Under the pieces are notes generated by a model. The model was not told the DNA's origin. It did not search any database and saw nothing but the letters and a program-made list of their open reading frames with translations. The translations under genes were made by a program, and so were the position numbers. A DNA stretch of 64,000 bases from NCBI RefSeq assembly GCF_030272615.1, contig NC_081406.1:211458997-211522996 (forward strand), in the 5' to 3' direction. The DNA is from Cryptomeria japonica. Taxonomy: Eukaryota > Streptophyta > Pinopsida > Cupressales > Cupressaceae. Below, piece after piece: positions 24,006 through 33,977 of this stretch. Numbering within the stretch: the stretch's first letter is position 1; every line of letters begins with the position of its first letter.

Positions 24006-24021
24006 ATGCTTTGATGCCAAT

Positions 24022-25363
24022 TGTTTGTGACAACCAAGAAGGAAAACTGAGAGGGGGGTGAATCAATTTTCAATGGAATAGAACAATTAAAGCACAATCT
24101 CAGATCCAAGCAACAACAATAGGAATAAATATAAGAAAAATGAAATCACACCACATGACACCAAGATTTTGATGTGGAAAACCTGGTTAAGGGAAAAACC
24201 ATGATGGGAACCTACCCATAATAAGATGATACTCTACAATAATATGTTAAAATATTACAATGGGGAATGCACATGCATTCATGCACACTGCCTAGAGCTC
24301 ACTGCTAAAAATAAGAAGGTCCAGAAGGCTACAACCCTTAGGGAAGGTTTACTTCCTTACAATAAGATTCAGACTACAATCCAAATTACATGAACTACAA
24401 ACATAGCATCTCCTTATGCTTGATGACAGTTCTGGTTAAGCACATTTGTCTGCCCTACAACAATTTCTGATCAATACACCTCTCTAAAGGATAAATTTTC
24501 TTAAGAACCACATACACCACTCTCTAATAATATAGACAAAACACCAATACCCAAAATACATGGCTATACCACCTACTTATATAAATAATCAACCTTGACT
24601 ACAAGGTCGGTCAAACCCTCAACTCACAATTAAAAAATTACGTCACATGATACATAAATAAATCACCGGACTAATATAATGACATAAAATTGACCTAAAC
24701 CAAATCTCCAAACACGTATCACCATTAAAAATCTCACCAAGATCAACCACAACATGCTAGACCACCAAGAATAGTGCATAACACGAAGAATATCACCGGA
24801 TTAGCAAAATCACCAAGAACGCATACAAGAATCAATGCGGACCACCAAGACAAATAGGATATGATCAGGAAACACCAAAAAACAAATTATAACCATCCAC
24901 AATGTCTTCATCAACACCACTTATTCAAATCTTCATTGATCAACATCTGAAACTCAAGAACACTCAAACAACAACAGCTGTCACGAGGAAAGATAACTTG
25001 AAGAGCACCAAATCACAAACCATCTGAAATAAAGATACACAAGAACATCCCAAACAATATCCCAACCCGAAACTTAAGATCTAATCACACCAAAATATAT
25101 CAGAGGAAATCCCAAACTCTACAAAGCACTGATTAGAATAACCAAACTGTAAACCAGATCATATGATATGATCAATTAAGCTCTAGGATCACTAGAACCA
25201 ATACAAAAGGAGATAATGATACTAGAAATACTCCATATATCGAACCAAGATCCCAATAAACCAATCTATAGCCACTAGAGAAAATGCCAAATTGCTCTTA
25301 GCAACACCAAAATATATTGACATCAATGACAACAACATATCCTAGTAGCAACAATATCCAACA
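24022..25363 (-). repeat. 5' LTR of element B (1,342 bp)
   Basis: The minus-strand 5' end TGTTGGATATTG is at 25363; the 3' end at 24022 abuts a degraded PBS reading TGGCATCAAAGC (24009-24020, minus strand). The plus-strand G run is six bases (24053-24058). Confidence 0.88.
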
Positions 25364-27971
25364 TGCTCTTGGATTCTCTATGAATCTCTTAGTTGGGCTT
25401 TTCTGTAAAGGAGATGTCTCAGAGTCCCCATTATTGTTGGTAATGATTTTTCTTACTTAGTCTTTATTTTCCTCGAGCTTTATTTTGGTTTTGTGATCAT
25501 ACTGGAAGTGTTATCGAGTCGAGGAGTGCTCTCAATATTTCTTTTGAGTGAGTTTTGGTTGGGACTTGTGAGGCTTTGTTTTGTGCAAACTCCTATTATT
25601 GTCTATGGTTTTATATTTTGATTATGTTATGCATTTTGTATTGTCTGGGCATCTCTTTTTGAACCCTTATTTGAGAGTTTTCGTGATCCTTTGGATTTTA
25701 TTTTCTTGCCAAAAGTTTTATCTGTCCATGTTTGATTTTGGACAAATGCACTAAAACCTTATATACACTATAATTTTTGTCATATGCACCACTTTAAATT
25801 TCATATGCGCTTTTCTGTTTGTCATATGCGCTATTTTGTTGATTATATACGCTAAAGGTTTAGTCATATGTGCTGAAAGATGTTTCATATGTGATGTAGG
25901 AAATTGTAAATGCATTGCAAGGTATGATGTATGCATTGCAAAATATAGTAAAAGTGCTAATTTGTGAAGCAAATGCACTAAACTGCGTTGTCTAGGTGGT
26001 TTTCTCAGTTTCTCTTATCTGTGATGAATTTTCCAGATCTTTCTTTGTACTAGAGGCTTATGTTGAAGTTTTCTGATGTTTTCCAACATTGTATTTTATC
26101 TCATTTGGCTATTTGTTATGGTATTATGCTTCGGTAAGTTGACATGCCTTGTTGTAGTGGTTTTATTCTTCTTCACTTTATTGATATGTTGTGATTATAA
26201 GGTTTACGCTTTGTGTTTTCTCCAGCGAGTTGATGAGCCTTGCTGTAGAGGATTATTACATGTTTATTGCATATTTTGGTTGCTTTCAATTCACTGTTTT
26301 GCATTGAGGCTCTTGATTGTTAGAGATGGCTTTGAATGCATATGAGTTGCTTATGGAGTTTTTTGGATGTTTATTTGAGGCTCCTTGTTGTTGTAGTTGT
26401 TTTTTTGGAACATGATAGGGGGAGTGGGCTTTCATGTGATGATCGGGGTCATGAGAGATAGGCTGCTAGGAGGTTCATTGTAAGGCTGCTTAGAGTCTAG
26501 ACCGTCAAGGCACATTGGAAGTTTTTCTTATTGTAAACAAGTGATAACATTAATAATTAATTAGAGGGTTGGGTAATTAATAAACATCTAATCAATAAAA
26601 TTAATAGTTGTGAGCCCCAAGACTTGATACTTGGGAGGATGTTTTAGGATAAGCTTGGGAAGGCCATTGCAATGGCATGCCAATCTCCCTTGACTCTCTC
26701 ATACGTTGAGATGGCTCTACATGTTTATCAGGATTATGCCTTTCAGGGTAGTGTTTTCTATGTTTTGGATGATAGCATGTGATGACACTCCACTCTTACA
26801 TGTGTCCTTTGTTTAATTTATGCTTATATCTTGATTGATTGGTAGGCCTTTGGGATTTTATATTGTGATTGCTTTGTGATTGACTTACAATTATGTATTG
26901 TTGTAGTGCTTGAGTTGTTGAGTCTCTTTGGTTGTTAGGTGTCAGCTTAGGTGTAGAGTTTATGTTGGGACCTTGTGTCATCTCCTAGCACGGGGGGTGG
27001 TTCCTTTGGTTCCACATGATTTGGTGGTTGATGCCTTCTTCCATTGGGATGTCTTCATTGGTTTCTTTGTTTGTGGATTTGGATGCTTCCTTATTGCATC
27101 TTATGGATGATCATTGTCTTAGATGGATGTAATTGATATTTGCAATGTAATTATCATGTAAAAGATGTAGTTGAGATTATGTATTAGGAGAGTTATGCTC
27201 TTGATGTATAGATCATGTATTTGTTATAGTGGATGTTGCCTTAGGATTTGGCATATGATTGTAGAGATAAACATTGAGATGTATTATGTATTTATACTTG
27301 AAAAGAAATGGATTCATGTCATTAGATGGTTGTGGTGAATATTGGATGTTTGTAATGAAATTCTTGTTATGGTTAATTTTAATGGTTAGAAAACAATTCT
27401 TGTGGATGGAGTTGTCATAATGTAGGAATTATGTTTGGTAAATAATATTGTATTTATGAAGATGGCATTTATATTTAAGTTCATGTTAAAGGATAGGAAG
27501 GAATAAAGAATCATGTATAGATTTTAAGATTTTGATTGATAAAATGGAATTATGTTCATTGCACTTTGCATTTAGGTAGTCTTGGTAAAAGGAGATATGA
27601 TCATGATAGTAAAAGAAATGGTTATGGGGATTAGGAACTTTTGGAATTGGTTAATAAAATGAACTTAAGGAAAATGGATTGGGTTTGCATTAAAAGTATA
27701 ACATATCATGTTGGAATAAAAGATAGTAAGTTGCATATCATGAAAGATAGGAATTTAGTGTATTTCATTGATAATGAATATTTTAGATGTGGTAATGGAA
27801 ATGAGTAGATTTTTATTGCTTATGTTTGTAGTATAAGTAATGACATTGAGATACCGTAGGGAGAAGATAGTGATGAAATGTGTTGCATAAGATGTTATTT
27901 AAAAAAAAAAATAATTATCCATTAGTATGTTAGTTGCTTTATTTCTCTAGGGTATTTTGGCGGGCACTACA
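25364..27971 (+). repeat. left LTR of C, segment 3
   Basis: It begins with TGCTC, the second copy of B's target duplication, and matches 35617-38378 of the right LTR. It includes a CATATGCGC minisatellite (25778-25985) and ends GGGCACTACA before the PBS. Confidence 0.85.
25778..25985. repeat. degenerate CATATGCGC minisatellite (left LTR of C)
   Basis: About ten copies of CATATGCGCT and variants (CATATGCACC, CATATGTGCT, TATATACGCT) occur every 18-27 bases. Counterparts lie at the same LTR position in the right LTR (35995-36235) and in element D (44088-44320). Confidence 0.75.
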
Positions 27972-27973
27972 TA

Positions 27974-27985
27974 TGGTATTAGAGC
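27974..27985 (+). other. primer binding site of element C
   Basis: TGGTATTAGAGC, one base from the usual TGGTATCAGAGC, lies two bases after the LTR end CACTACA. Confidence 0.9.
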
Positions 27986-28146
27986 CCATGTTCATACATT
28001 GGGTACTCTAGTTTCATTTAAGCCCATTGTGCATGTTAGCACTTAACATGGGGTAGCCCAGTGGTTTTATCCCTTCTTTTTTAATTTTTTTTCTAGTTTC
28101 CCTAGTTCGTTAGCATATAGTTTTCCTTGCATCTAACTTAGACAAG

Positions 28147-29345
28147 ATGCCTGCTAGGGGTAGAGGTCATGGACATGCTAGTTGCATGGGTACTTGTCAG
28201 AAATATTCATCCTGAGGTTTCTAAAGAGTCACACCATGAGGAAAAACAACACCAGTAGTAGAATCAACTTGGAGGTGATGCAATTCCATAGTTGGTGAAT
28301 GTGCTTCAGGAGCTTCTTGGTCGCTTAGGACAGAGATAGGAGGAGAACCATCAAGAGGATTCTCATCATGTAGAGCGTCAAGAGAGGGAGTGTTCATCTT
28401 CTCCTAGGAGGAGAGTTGAGGTGGATTGGGAGGAGATTGCAGCTAGTCACATGAGAGATCTAATGAGGTCTCTCCCTCCTACTTTTGACGGTTTAGGCAG
28501 TGGCATGGAGGCAAAGACTTGGCTATTGGACTTGGGTAGGTGTTTTTCTATGCACCCGTATAGCAGTAAGACCAAGGCGAGGTGTGTGATATGCATCTTC
28601 ATGATTTTGCATCGACATGATGGTGTACAGAGGAGTAGAAGCTACATTTGGACATAGTGACAATATCTTGGGAGTTTTACCTTGAGTGGTTTCATTCTTG
28701 ATTTCTTTTAGAGCACTTGAGGTGGAGGAAGGCCGATGAATTCCATGCTTTGAGGCAGTAGAGGATGAGAGTGGAGCAGTATGAGTGCAGGTTCTTTGAG
28801 CTTAGGTAGTATGCTACGATATTGGAGGATGAGACAATGCTGACTCAACATTTTGTGAGAGGTCTTAGTGATTGTATTAGTCGTGAGGTTCGGATGCATG
28901 AACCTAAGACTTTGGAGGCAGCTATTGAGAAGGTATGGTTAGCAGAGGAGAACCTAGTTTTAGATTTAAGAGGTACAACATGGGGACATATAGTTAGTGC
29001 TCCAGTTACAGGATCTATTATGAGATGTTCTTAGCCACAAAATTTAGGTGTTGCTAGGATCTATCCTTCTTCTTTCCACAGTGGCCAACAGTTTAAGAGG
29101 AGGCATTCTCAGGGTCAGAGCTTTGTGCATGGTGCTATATTTTAGGTTGTTAGGAGCCATAGTCATTAGTATGATAAGAGGACTACTCCTTCTCAACTAG
29201 CACAGAGTTCTCAGCCAGCTTCTAGTAGAGGCATCGTTCAACAGTTGAGTGCTACTCCAAAGAGTAGAGGATTTGGTAGGAGAGATTGCTTTTCATGTGG
29301 GTAGCCAGGACACATTGCTTTTAATTTCCCTCAGCAGACTACTTA
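28147..29345 (+). pseudogene. gag: gag of gypsy element C
   Basis: The ATG at 28147 opens with MPARGRG. The retrotransposon gag domain follows: LMRSLPPTFDGLGSGMEAKTW (from about 28460), then FVRGLSDCISREVRMHEPKTL (about 28850-28915). Both open pieces (28421-28657 and 28822-29034) lie in frames broken by stops and indels. A CCHC knuckle at about 29285-29325 reads CFSCG*PGHIAFNF, so a Gln has become TAG and the last Cys has become Phe. Gag would package the RNA. Element D has an equally decayed counterpart at 46728-47895. Confidence 0.8.
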
Positions 29346-29439
29346 GATGTCAGGACAAAAGCCAGCTACTTCTGAGCCTACAGATAGAGATGCAGGTAGA
29401 TCCCATCATGTGTTTGTGGTGGTTGATAATTGTCAGGCT

Positions 29440-29970
29440 GAGCACTAGGAGATAGTTGCTGAGACCACAGGTGAGATAGGTGATATCTCTTGCATAGTGT
29501 TATTTGATTTAGGAGCTTCATATTATTTTATTTCTCCCTTTTTAGTAGAGAAATGAAGGCTTTTTATGAAAAAGTAGGATGATAGGTAGCAGATAGAGTT
29601 AGCTATGGGGTCGAAGGTGACAATGGATTCCCTTGTGCTTGGTTGTTCTTTGGTTTTGGGTGATTTCCATACCACAGTAGATCTTCGTATCTTTTCTTTA
29701 GGATCCTATGATGTTGTGCTTGGCATGGATTGGCTTGAGTCTCATCGAGCTCAGATTGATTGCCAGGGTAAGAGAGTGGAGTGTGTGGATGATAGTGGGG
29801 AGAGTATGGAGATAGTGGGTATTCAAAGACATATTTCTCTTTGCACGATTTCTTCTATACAGATGAATAGGTGTGTGCGTAAGGGTTGCCAATTGTTTGC
29901 AGCGAGGGTGAATGACATGGATGAGGTAGAGAGTTTAGATGATCTTTTTCAGCATCATCCCATCTTTTAG
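29440..29970 (+). pseudogene. pol: aspartic protease region of gypsy element C
   Basis: The active-site block reads LFDLGASYYFIS (about 29500), where LFDSGAS is expected, so the Ser after the catalytic Asp has become Leu. The open piece 29605-29970 (121 codons) carries the second half of the domain, including YDVVLGMDWLESHRA, the typical Ty3/gypsy GMDWL motif. Confidence 0.8.
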
Positions 29971-31218
29971 GAGTTTGCAGATGTTTTTCCTTGTAAGGTT
30001 TCGGGTATGCCACCCAAGTGTGATATTAATTTCTGGATTGATTTGGTTCCAACAATAGAGCCTATCTCTAAAGATCCCTATCAGATGACTACTTAGTAGT
30101 TGAGTGAGTTGAGTTTTTAGTTAGAGGAGTTGCTAGCTAATGGATTTATTCATTCTAGTGTGTCCTCATGGGGTGCACCTATGTTGTTTGTGAAGAAGAA
30201 GGATGAATCTCTTTGCTTGTGCATTGACTATACGCAACTTAATAAGGTGATGGTGAAGAACCAATATCCTTTGCTAAGGTTAGATGATTTATTTGATCAG
30301 ATTAAAGATGCAAATGTCTTCTCTAAGATAGATCTCAAGTCTGGGTATCACCAGTTGTGGATTGATGAGGTAGATATTCATCACACAACATTCTATACTA
30401 GATATAAAGATTATGAGTTTACAGTGGTGTCTTTTGGTCTCATGAATGCACCATCGGTTATCATGAGTTTGATGAATGGTGTTTTCAGGACCTATTTTGA
30501 GAGATTTGTGCTTGTGTTTTTGGATGATATTTTGGTAAATTCAAGATTAGTTAAGAAGCACTAGGATTATTTGAGACAAGTTTTGCATTACCTTATGGAG
30601 AATCTGTTGTACGCCAATATTTTGGCGAAGTGTGAGTTCTTCTAGTTAGAGGTTCGATATCTTGGTCATGTGATTTTAGGAGAGGGTATTGCAGTTGATC
30701 CTTCTAAGATTGAGGTGATTGTTGACTGGACAAAACCCACTAATTTGGGCAAGATTCGTAACTTCATGGTTTTGGTAGGATATTATCGCAGGTTTGTTCA
30801 GGATTTCTCCAGGATAGCCCATTCCATCAATTATTTTTAGAGGAAAGGGATGAAGTTTGTTTGGATAGAGCAATGTGATATAGCATTCCAGATCCTTAAG
30901 GAGTGTTTGACTAGTGCACCTATTCTAGCAATGCTGGATCCTTTATGTGGTTTCATGGTGTGCACAGATGCTTCTTTAGAGGGTTGAAGAGCAGTGTTGA
31001 TGCAAGATGGCCATGTGATTGCATATGAGTCACATAAACTCAAAGATCATAAGTTAAATTATCCCACCCATGATCTAGAGTTAGCGGTAGTGGTTCATGC
31101 TTTGGTTAGATGGAGGCATTTTCTTCTTGGGCATCGATTTGAGTTTCATAGTGATCACCGCAGTTTGTAGTAGATCTTCGCGCAACCAAATTTGAATGCT
31201 AGGTAGAGGCGATGGATG
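29971..31218 (+). pseudogene. pol: RT and RNase H (first part) of gypsy element C
   Basis: RT motifs run in order: [51 protein letters not shown] and the catalytic FLDDILV (about 30518-30540). These are followed by YLGHVI, YYRRFVQDFS, the RNase H start (CTDASLEG) and [15 protein letters not shown]. The longest open piece is 30130-30564 (144 codons). Most breaks are TAG codons, many where element D keeps Gln. The domain is cut at 31218 by an E-type LTR fragment and resumes, after a 116-bp repeat of its own sequence, at 32456. Confidence 0.88.
31103..31218 (+). repeat. 116-bp direct repeat, left copy
   Basis: It starts TGGTTAGATGGAGGCATTTT and ends GATGGATG, and encodes part of RNase H of element C. 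The right copy (32340-32455) has the same length and about nine mismatches. Confidence 0.9.
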
Positions 31219-32339
31219 TGTTGGCTTGATGATGATTATCATGTATTCATCACTTGTTGTCATTAATGAAACACTCTCACACACATATGATTACATTGAC
31301 TACTAATGTAACTTCATTGATTTGCACCATTAACCGGTATGTTTAAGGTCTATCTCTAACCGGTACTCTGTGTCAGCCGGTATGTGCCTAAGAGATAACT
31401 TGTGGCTACATTAAGTCGGCATCAAAATGAAGATAAAGATGAAGATGAAGAACAAGCAGAAAATTCTAGGACAATGGTTCACATATTTTGTTCCAACTGG
31501 TATTGACCATTCTAACCGGTATACATTTTTGTGATGAGTTACTAGCACCGTTTGTTTGGCAATCATTTTTTTGTAATGGGTTATGTTTAATTGTCTAGAT
31601 ACACTGTACCTAGGAAATTGTGTTCCTATGGCCGACATAAGATTTGTATGTCTATTTAAAGACATCTTAGTGAATCATTTTAGAGAGAGAGAACTGATAT
31701 AGAAGAGGAGATTTTTATGTGAATACTAATATGCATAAAGAGTGAAATATTTTGTTGAAGAGCGATAAGTGTTTAGATGAAGAGAAGTGTTGAATGTACT
31801 TAGAATGATCTAATCAAGCAAGTCTTGTGCTACTTAGAACAAATCCAATCTTTCTTGTTGTTTTCTAATCATTACAACAGAATCAAATCCCCTAACCGGG
31901 TAAGCTTTAACAAGCTTCATTGTACAAATCCTCTAACAAGGTGATCCATTAGTTTGGATTGTAAAATCCTCCAGCAAGGTTACTCTTAACAGAGTAGTAC
32001 TCTTAATAGAGTAGTACTCTTAATAGGGTATAAGCTTCTAATCAAGCTTGGGATCTCTAACAAGATTCGCTCCTAGCAGAGCACCTTGTAAGACCTTAAC
32101 TGGTCAGTTATCTATTATTGTAGATAGTTAACTTGTGAGTTCCATCTCACCGTGGTTTTTACCTATTTAGGTTTTCCATGTATAAAAAATTGTGTTATGG
32201 TGGATTTTCTACTTTGTGTGGATGCTATTATTTCATTTTGGATAGCATATATTTTGTTCAAACACTTGGTTAAGTTCATCTACCAGTTAGTGTTTAAATT
32301 GTGCTTGTTTTGGTGTCACTGATTCACCCCCCCTCTCAA
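31219..32339 (+). mobile_element. truncated E-type copia LTR inserted in pol of C
   Basis: It starts TGTTGGCTTGATGATG, like the LTR of element E (3918-5064), but on the plus strand. It ends at TGATTCACCCCCCCTCTCAA, so about 19 terminal bases of the family LTR are missing. No internal element sequence accompanies it. It is not flanked by a 5-bp duplication but by 116-bp direct repeats of the host element. Confidence 0.85.
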
Positions 32340-32455
32340 TGGTTAGATGGAGGCATTTTCTTCTTGGGCATTGATTTGAGTTGCATAGTGATCACTGCAG
32401 TTAGCAGCACATCTTTGCGCAACCAAATTTGAATGCTAGGTAGAGGCAATGGATG
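32340..32455 (+). repeat. 116-bp direct repeat, right copy
   Basis: This second copy of 31103-31218 lies immediately after the truncated LTR. Element C's normal sequence continues from its right end. Confidence 0.9.
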
Positions 32456-33960
32456 GAAATATTGTGCGAGTATGATTTTGAGGTGAGATATTTCTAGGGT
32501 AAAGAGAATGTGGTAGTAGATGCGTTGAACCATAGGAGGCATGATATTTCAGCAGTGTCTCTTAGTGTGGATTTGAGGAGTCAAATCCTTAGTGCCCTTC
32601 CTTCAGATGTGTGGTACTAGGAGGTTAGTGTAGAGGTTGCCTCAGGTAGAGCCCTTGAGGGAAGATATGTAGGTTATTCAGTTGAGTCAGATGGTCTTCT
32701 CAGGCATTTGGGACATATTTATGTTCCACCTTCAGATAGTCTTCGAGACTTGATCTTGTCAGAGGCACATTATGTACCTTACTCGACACATCCTAATGTC
32801 AAGAAGATGCACGTAGATTTGAAGGAATTGTACCATTGGGCCGGTATGAGGAGAGATATTGCATATTTTTTATTGTGTTTCTTGGAGTGTCAGCAAGTGA
32901 AGGTAGAACATCAACATCCAATAGGTTTGTTGTAGTCAAACTTGGTTCTAAGATGGCAATGGGATATCATATCTATAGATTTAATAGTGTGATTGCCTAT
33001 GTCTTCTCATCATCATGATGCTATTATGGTCACCATTGATAGATGACCAAGGTGGCACACTTTTCTCTGATCAGATTATCATATACAAAAATGATAATAG
33101 ATCAAATTTTCATGGAGGGAGTAGTGAGGTTGCATGGTATTCCTTGACAAATTATACCAGATTGTGATCCAGAGTTCACATCAAATTTTGAACTGCCCTT
33201 CAACATGATTTAGGGATAGCTAAACTTTAGTTCAACATATCATCTTGAGATAGATGGTCAGACAGAGAGGGTTAATCAAGTTTTAGAGGACATGTTGAGG
33301 ATGTATGTCATGGATCAGCAGCCATGTTGGGATGATTATCTCTATTTGGTGGAGTTTGCATATAATAATGGTTATCATAGTTCTATTAGTATGTCCCTTT
33401 TTTAGGCTTTGTATGGTTAACCATGTCATACACCCTTGAGTTGGGATCGATTGGAGGACATAGTGCATATTGGTTCAGAGTTGTTGCAAGATATGGAGCA
33501 GTAGGTGGTTCACGTCAGAGAGCATTTGGTAGCAGCACAAGATAGACTAAAGAAGTATGCGGATGAGTTCAATCCATTATGGAAAAGGCTCTAAGTTGAT
33601 GCCTCATTTTGTTGGACCTTTTGAGATTTTGGAGAGGATTGGTCTTGTGTCTTATTGCCTTGCCTTTCCACCTAGCTTGTCCTGCATCCATGATGTGTTT
33701 CATGTTTTTTGTTTGAGGCTATATCATCCTGATGTGTCACATGTTTTGGATTGGAATGCATTATAGGTAGACAAGAGGTAGCTTTCTTTAGAGCCCATGC
33801 AAATTCTTCAACATAGAGAGATGTCGATTAGAGGTTGGAGCATAGAGCAGGTAAGGGTCCAGTGGGATCTGAATGATGATTCTTCAACTACTTGGGAGGA
33901 TGCAGTGTGGTTGAGATAACTTTACCCCTATTTGTTCTCAGGCTTCCAGGAGTAAGCCTA
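32456..33960 (+). pseudogene. pol: RNase H end, integrase and chromodomain-like tail of gypsy element C
   Basis: After the RNase H end (VVVDALNHRRH), the integrase zinc region (YHWAGMRRDI, CQQVK) lies in 32708-32935. The core (DAIMVTIDR, QIIPDCDPEFTS) and PYHL-type motifs follow with many stops. The GPF module reads LMPHFVGPFEILERIGLVSY (about 33597-33656). The tail (about 33785-33920) reads EPMQILQHREMSIRGWSIEQ then VRVQWDLNDDSSTTWEDA, resembling the chromodomain at the integrase C-terminus of plant chromoviruses. In chromoviruses this domain targets chromatin. Here it is unlikely to be functional. Confidence 0.8.
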
Positions 33961-33977
33961 GGCAAGGGGAGGGAGGA
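33961..33977 (+). other. polypurine tract of element C
   Basis: GGCAAGGGGAGGGAGGA directly precedes the right LTR (TGTAGTGTCCC) and would prime plus-strand synthesis. Confidence 0.85.

Larger units (their letters stand above)
20503..25363 (-). mobile_element. Ty1/copia retrotransposon B, internally deleted (4.9 kb)
   Basis: LTRs lie at 20503-21856 and 24022-25363, with a perfect target duplication TGCTC (20498-20502 and 25364-25368). The left LTR terminus has changed from TG to TA. The internal region is only 2.2 kb and holds RT and RNase H; gag, protease and integrase are missing. The LTRs differ by roughly 11-13% in the segments I compared, more than those of element A. Confidence 0.9.

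Noticed and set aside
20503-25363. Element B being older than its host C because of its larger LTR divergence
   Set aside because: Over longer segments C's LTRs also reach about 11-12%, so hand counts do not separate the two. The nesting order decides.
25778-25985. CRISPR-like array
   Set aside because: The units are degenerate, the spacers are not unique blocks, and the array lies in a plant LTR. It is a minisatellite.
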